A stretch of DNA of 64,000 nucleotides. It comes from Tabrizicola aquatica. Lineage in GTDB: Bacteria; Pseudomonadota; Alphaproteobacteria; Rhodobacterales; Rhodobacteraceae. Under the pieces are notes generated by a model that saw nothing but the letters and a program-made list of their open reading frames with translations, was not told the DNA's origin and did no database searches. The position numbers and the translations under genes were made by a program. Shown here in pieces: positions 60,494-64,000 of this stretch (position 1 is the first letter of the stretch; the number at the start of each line of letters is the position of its first letter). The stretch spans positions 186,001 to 250,000 of the forward strand of contig NZ_PJON01000002.1 of NCBI RefSeq assembly GCF_002900975.1, in the 5' to 3' direction.

Positions 60494-63376
60494 ATGATGG
60501 AAGGCAACCTGCTTCTGGTCCTGGTCGCGCTGCCGTTTCTGGCGGCCGTCGTGGCAAGCACGGTGTCCTCTCGCGCGCACAATGCGGCGGCCTGGTCCTC
60601 GGGTCTGTTGCTGGCGGCGGGGCTGGGAATCCTGTGGGTCCTGCGCGCGCCGCTGGAAAGCGGTCAGGTGGTGCGGGCCACGGTGCGCTGGGTGCCGTCG
60701 GTCGGGCTGGACCTGTCGTTCCGGATGGATGCCTTCGTCTGGCTGTTCGCCACTCTGGTCTTTGCGATTGCCATCCTGGTCCTGATCTATGCCCGGTACT
60801 ACCTGGCGAAATCCGACCCGGTGCCAAGGTTCCACGGTTTTCTGATGCTGTTCACCGGGGCGATGGTTGGGATGCTCACCTCGGGCAATATCCTGATGCT
60901 GGTGGTGTTCTGGGAGCTGACCTCGCTGGTCTCGTTCCTGCTGATCGGCTACTGGCACCAGGGCCAGGCGGCGCGGGACGGGGCGCGAATGGCGCTGATC
61001 GTGACGGGGATCGGCGGGCTGTGCCTGCTGCTGGCGATGCTGATCCTGGGCCAGATCGCAGGAAGTTATGACCTGGACCGGGTGCTGGCCGCGGGCGACG
61101 CGGTGCGCGAGCATCCGTTCTATCCGCTGGTGCTGGTGCTGTTCCTGCTGGGCTGCTTCACCAAATCGGCGCAGATGCCGTTCCACTTCTGGCTGCCGGG
61201 CGCGATGGCGGCGCCGACCCCTGTCTCGGCCTTCCTGCATTCGGCGACGATGGTGAAGGCGGGGGTGTTCCTCTTGATCCGGTTCACCCCGGTCCTGGGC
61301 GAGACGCAGTTGTGGTTCTTCCTGGTCACCGGGACGGGGATGGCGACGCTGGTGCTGGGATCGATGATTGCGCTGTTCCGGCATGATCTGAAGGGCTTGC
61401 TGGCCTATTCCACGATCAGCCATCTGGGCCTGATCACCGCGCTGGCGGGGATCGGAAGCCCCGGCGCGATCCTGGCGGCGATCTTCCACATCGTGAACCA
61501 TGCGGTGTTCAAGGCCAGCCTGTTCATGGCCGCGGGGATCATCGACCACGAAAGCGGCACGCGCGACATGCGGCGGTTGTCCGGGCTGATGCGGCTGATG
61601 CCGGTCACCGGAAGCCTGGCCATCGTCGCCTCGGCCGCGATGGCGGGGGTGCCGCTTCTGAACGGGTTCATCTCGAAGGAGATGTTCTTTGCCGAAGCCG
61701 CCGACTGGCACAACGGGACCTGGCTGGACAACTCCTTGCCCTGGCTGGCGACGCTGGCGGGGGTGTTCGCCGTGGCCTATTCGGTGCGCTTCATCACCAG
61801 CGTCTTTTTCGGCCCGCCCCCGGTGGACCTGCCGAAAACCCCGCACGAGCCGCCCGCCTGGATGCGCCGACCGGTTGAGTTTCTGGTGCTGGCCTGCCTG
61901 GTGATCGGGATGCTGCCCGGTGTGACGCTGGGCCCGGCGCTGAACCTGGCGGCCGAGGCGGCGCTGGTACGCGACCTGCCCTACAAGGACATCGCCGTCT
62001 GGCATGGGATCAACCTGCCCCTGGTGATGAGCCTGGTGGCCCTGGCCGGGGGCGTGGCGATCATGGCGGCGTTCGGCGCGCGGATAGCCCAGGGGCCAGA
62101 GGGGCCGCCCTTGTTGCACCGCTGGCGCGCGCAGCGGTTGTTCGAGCGGGTGCTGCTCTTGGCCACCTGGCGCGCGCCGCGGTTCCTGCACCGCAGCTTC
62201 GGGACCGAGCGGTTGCAGCCGCAGTTGCGGCTGGTCGTGCTGCTGGCCATTGCTGCTGGCGCGGCCGGGGTGTGGCAGGGGCTATCGCAAGCGCCACAGC
62301 CGTTGGGCAATCCGCTGAACCCGGCCTTTGCCGCGATGTGGGTGGCGGGCGGGGCCTGTGCGGTGGGGGCGGCCTGGATGGCCAAGTACCACCGGTTCGC
62401 GGCACTGGTCCTCTTGGGCGGGGCGGGGCTGGTCACCTGCCTGACCTTTGCCTGGCTGTCAGCCCCTGACCTTGCGGTCACGCAGCTTCTGGTCGAGATC
62501 GTGACCACGGCCCTGCTGCTGCTGGGTCTGCGCTGGCTGCCGAAGCGCAAGGAGGAGATCCTGGGCGACCGCCTGCTGAAGGCCAAGCTGCGGCGCGCCC
62601 GCGATCTGGTGATCGCGGTCGCGGGCGGGGCGGGGCTGGCGGCCATCGCCTATGTCATCCTGACCCAGCCGCTGATCCCCAACGTCGGCGACTGGTTCCT
62701 GCGCAACGCCTATCAAGAGGGCGGCGGGACCAACGTGGTCAACGTGATACTGGTCGACTTCCGCGCCTTCGATACCTTTGGCGAGATCACCGTGCTGGCC
62801 ATCGTCGGCATCACCGTCTACGCCCTGCTGCGCCGCTTCCGTCCCGCGCCGGAAAGCGAGGAGCCGACCGTCGCCGAAAACGCGGTCGAGGCGGCGCGGA
62901 TGGCCGATGCGCTGCTGGTGCCGGCGGTGATCATGCGCTGGATGTTCCCGGTCCTGCTGACCGTGGCGGCCTATCTGTTCGTCCGGGGCCACGACCTGCC
63001 GGGCGGCGGGTTCTCGGCCGGGGTGACGCTGTCCATCGCCTTCCTGCTGCAATACCTGGCGCATGACGTGCGTTGGGTGGAATCGCGGTTGACGGTGCTG
63101 CCGATCCGCTGGATGGGGATCGGCCTGTTGATCGCCGGGGTGACCGGGCTAGGCGCCTTTGTCTTTGGCTATCCGTTCCTGACCGCCCATGCGCAATACG
63201 TGGCCCTGCCCCTGATCGGCGAGGTTCCGGCGGCGACGGCGCTGATCTTCGACGCAGGCGTCTTTGCGCTGGTTGTCGGGGCGACAATCCTGATGCTGAT
63301 CGCCATCGCCCACCAGTCGCTGCGCATCGCCCGCCAGCGCGAGCGTGACGCCGCCCCGGATCGGGAGGCCGCATGA
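60494..63376 (+). CDS. mrpA: Na+/H+ antiporter subunit A, MrpA-MrpB fusion
   Basis: Large membrane subunit of the Mrp (Mnh/Pha) cation/proton antiporter, related to NuoL/NuoM. 960 aa, ~20+ helices. LLVVFWELTSLVSFLLIGYW-like and FTKSAQMPFHFWLPGAMAAP, then TPVSAFLHSATMVKAGVFLL, form the proton-channel domain with its Lys and His. The C-terminal ~150 residues (PVIMRWMFPVLLTVAAYLFV, GHDLPGGGFSAGV) are the MrpB domain, fused as in rhizobial PhaAB. Start ATG 60494 (MMEGNLLLVL) or the adjoining ATG 60497. It overlaps mrpC by 4 nt. Confidence 0.93.
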   Translation: MMEGNLLLVLVALPFLAAVVASTVSSRAHNAAAWSSGLLLAAGLGILWVLRAPLESGQVVRATVRWVPSVGLDLSFRMDAFVWLFATLVFAIAILVLIYARYYLAKSDPVPRFHGFLMLFTGAMVGMLTSGNILMLVVFWELTSLVSFLLIGYWHQGQAARDGARMALIVTGIGGLCLLLAMLILGQIAGSYDLDRVLAAGDAVREHPFYPLVLVLFLLGCFTKSAQMPFHFWLPGAMAAPTPVSAFLHSATMVKAGVFLLIRFTPVLGETQLWFFLVTGTGMATLVLGSMIALFRHDLKGLLAYSTISHLGLITALAGIGSPGAILAAIFHIVNHAVFKASLFMAAGIIDHESGTRDMRRLSGLMRLMPVTGSLAIVASAAMAGVPLLNGFISKEMFFAEAADWHNGTWLDNSLPWLATLAGVFAVAYSVRFITSVFFGPPPVDLPKTPHEPPAWMRRPVEFLVLACLVIGMLPGVTLGPALNLAAEAALVRDLPYKDIAVWHGINLPLVMSLVALAGGVAIMAAFGARIAQGPEGPPLLHRWRAQRLFERVLLLATWRAPRFLHRSFGTERLQPQLRLVVLLAIAAGAAGVWQGLSQAPQPLGNPLNPAFAAMWVAGGACAVGAAWMAKYHRFAALVLLGGAGLVTCLTFAWLSAPDLAVTQLLVEIVTTALLLLGLRWLPKRKEEILGDRLLKAKLRRARDLVIAVAGGAGLAAIAYVILTQPLIPNVGDWFLRNAYQEGGGTNVVNVILVDFRAFDTFGEITVLAIVGITVYALLRRFRPAPESEEPTVAENAVEAARMADALLVPAVIMRWMFPVLLTVAAYLFVRGHDLPGGGFSAGVTLSIAFLLQYLAHDVRWVESRLTVLPIRWMGIGLLIAGVTGLGAFVFGYPFLTAHAQYVALPLIGEVPAATALIFDAGVFALVVGATILMLIAIAHQSLRIARQRERDAAPDREAA

Positions 63377-63720
63377 TGGAGCTGGTCCTGTCCCTTGCCA
63401 TCGGTGTCCTGGCCGCTTCGGGCATCTGGCTGATCCTGAGGCCGCGCACCTTTCAGGTGATCGTGGGCCTGTGCCTTTTGTCCTATGCGGTGAACCTGTT
63501 CATCTTCTCGATGGGCCGGTTGACGCTGGGCGCGCCGCCGATCATGCCGCGCGGGGGCCCGATCGACCCGACCGCCTTTGCCGACCCGGTGCCGCAGGCG
63601 TTGGTGCTGACGGCCATCGTGATCAGCTTTGCCACCACGGCTTTGTTCCTGGTGGTCCTGATCGCCTCGCGCGGGTTGACCGGGACCGACCATGTCGACG
63701 GGCAGGAGCGTGAGCCATGA
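63373..63720 (+). CDS. mrpC: Na+/H+ antiporter subunit C
   Basis: NuoK-like small membrane subunit of the Mrp antiporter. 115 aa with three helices (LVLSLAIGVLAASGIWLILR, FQVIVGLCLLSYAVNLFIFS, VLTAIVISFATTALFLVVLI). GPIDPTAFADPVPQALVLTA, the conserved Pro-Gln-Ala-Leu motif, is diagnostic. ATG overlaps the mrpA stop, and the mrpD ATG overlaps its stop. Confidence 0.95.
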   Translation: MMELVLSLAIGVLAASGIWLILRPRTFQVIVGLCLLSYAVNLFIFSMGRLTLGAPPIMPRGGPIDPTAFADPVPQALVLTAIVISFATTALFLVVLIASRGLTGTDHVDGQEREP

Positions 63721-64000
63721 CCGCGCTGTCGCCCGAACACCTGATCGTCGCGCCGATCCTGATCCCGTTCTTCGCGGGCGCCCTGATGCTGATCTATGAC
63801 GAAAGGCAGCGGCGGGCCAAGCTGATGCTGGGGTTGCTGTCGGTGGCGGCAACCCTCGTCGCCTCGATCGAGCTTCTGGTGCGGTCCAAGGGCAGCGAGT
63901 TGACGGGCGGCAATGACATCGGGTTCTACCTGATGGGCGACTGGGCCGCGCCGTTCGGGATCGTGCTGGTGATCGACCGGCTGGCGGCGATGATGCTGGT
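63717..64000 (+). CDS. mrpD: Na+/H+ antiporter subunit D (3' truncated by window)
   Basis: NuoN/NuoM-like subunit of the Mrp antiporter; the first ~94 residues are in the window. MTALSPEHLIVAPILIPFFA, a helix around LMLGLLSVAATLVASIELLV, and FYLMGDWAAPFGIVLVIDRL, then AAMMLV, match MrpD N-termini. ATG 63717 overlaps the mrpC stop (ATGA). The operon presumably continues with mrpEFG outside the window. Confidence 0.93.
   Translation, partial: MTALSPEHLIVAPILIPFFAGALMLIYDERQRRAKLMLGLLSVAATLVASIELLVRSKGSELTGGNDIGFYLMGDWAAPFGIVLVIDRLAAMML

Noticed and set aside
1-64000. CRISPR arrays, tRNA or rRNA genes, integrases, att sites
   Set aside because: I found no regularly spaced direct repeats, no tRNA-like cloverleaf or rRNA sequence in the gaps, and no recombinase or phage gene.
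10-64000. An undescribed defence or biosynthetic gene cluster
   Set aside because: Nearly every gene falls in a known core family with ordinary codon use; unknown genes (4661, 32449, 33081, 34900) are single and embedded in core operons.

Overview
The window looks like core chromosome of a high-GC alphaproteobacterium of the order Rhodobacterales (Paracoccaceae, e.g. Paracoccus/Rhodobacter/Tabrizicola relatives). The reasons are the DUF3576-leuS-lptE-holA order, the DUF1013 cell-cycle regulator TrcR, COQ9, HspQ, the 48-residue aa3-oxidase subunit IV, a clade I nosCRZDFYLX cluster, a fused MrpAB antiporter subunit, and short GC-rich intergenic repeats. The genus is an inference. I see no rRNA, tRNA, CRISPR, integrase, plasmid or phage genes.

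Layout. 1-5 kb: DUF3576, leuS, lptE, holA and a small hypothetical gene, tightly packed. 5.3-11.4 kb: a complete urea ABC importer, urtABCDE. 11.4-15 kb: a 2-hydroxyacid dehydrogenase, a YdcZ-type membrane protein, a LysR regulator and a sulfotransferase-like gene. 15.1-20.8 kb: a polyamine operon matching ydcSTUV-patD in order. 20.9-28.5 kb: trcR, an RNase T2, a quinone oxidoreductase, COQ9, rpsU, a nucleotide-sugar epimerase, the divergent pair lrp/ald, an MsrQ-like membrane protein and mscL. 28.7-33.7 kb: tsaC/sua5, an acyl-CoA dehydrogenase, an MBL hydrolase, DUF6173, oxidase subunit IV and a lipoprotein. 33.8-40 kb: mobA-mobB-(MGD-associated gene)-GNAT, an aldehyde dehydrogenase and a TMADH-type flavoprotein. 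40-45 kb (minus strand): rluA, a homocysteine methyltransferase, msrC, ggt, an RsbW/STAS pair and hspQ. 45.3-50.2 kb: an SLT lipoprotein, a soluble triple-PAS MCP, lolA and dadA. 50.3-59.3 kb (minus strand): the nitrous oxide reductase cluster nosX-L-Y-F-D-Z-R-C, read from its 3' end. 59.5-64 kb: a Crp/Fnr regulator, then the Mrp antiporter operon, which runs out of the window.

How the genes work together. Three nitrogen themes recur: urea uptake, polyamine/alanine catabolism (patD, ald, dadA, lrp) and the last step of denitrification. The nos cluster looks complete: reductase, copper delivery, electron transfer and the flavinyl transferase that loads NosR. An FNR/NNR-type box lies in front of nosC, and a second near-consensus box lies in front of the antiporter operon, which suggests shared oxygen/NO control.

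Non-coding layer. No gap between genes exceeds about 270 bp, but many gaps hold structured repeats: (i) a GC hairpin followed by GGGATATTTG, five loci, one fused to the start of urtC; (ii) paired A/T-rich hairpins bracketed by GGGGCC/GGCCCC; (iii) a GGTGGGCGATATCGCCCACC palindrome. Hairpins also follow both solute-binding-protein genes, where they probably set the ratio of binding protein to membrane components. I found no clearly novel multi-gene system; the repeats and the regulatory architecture are the most interesting material.
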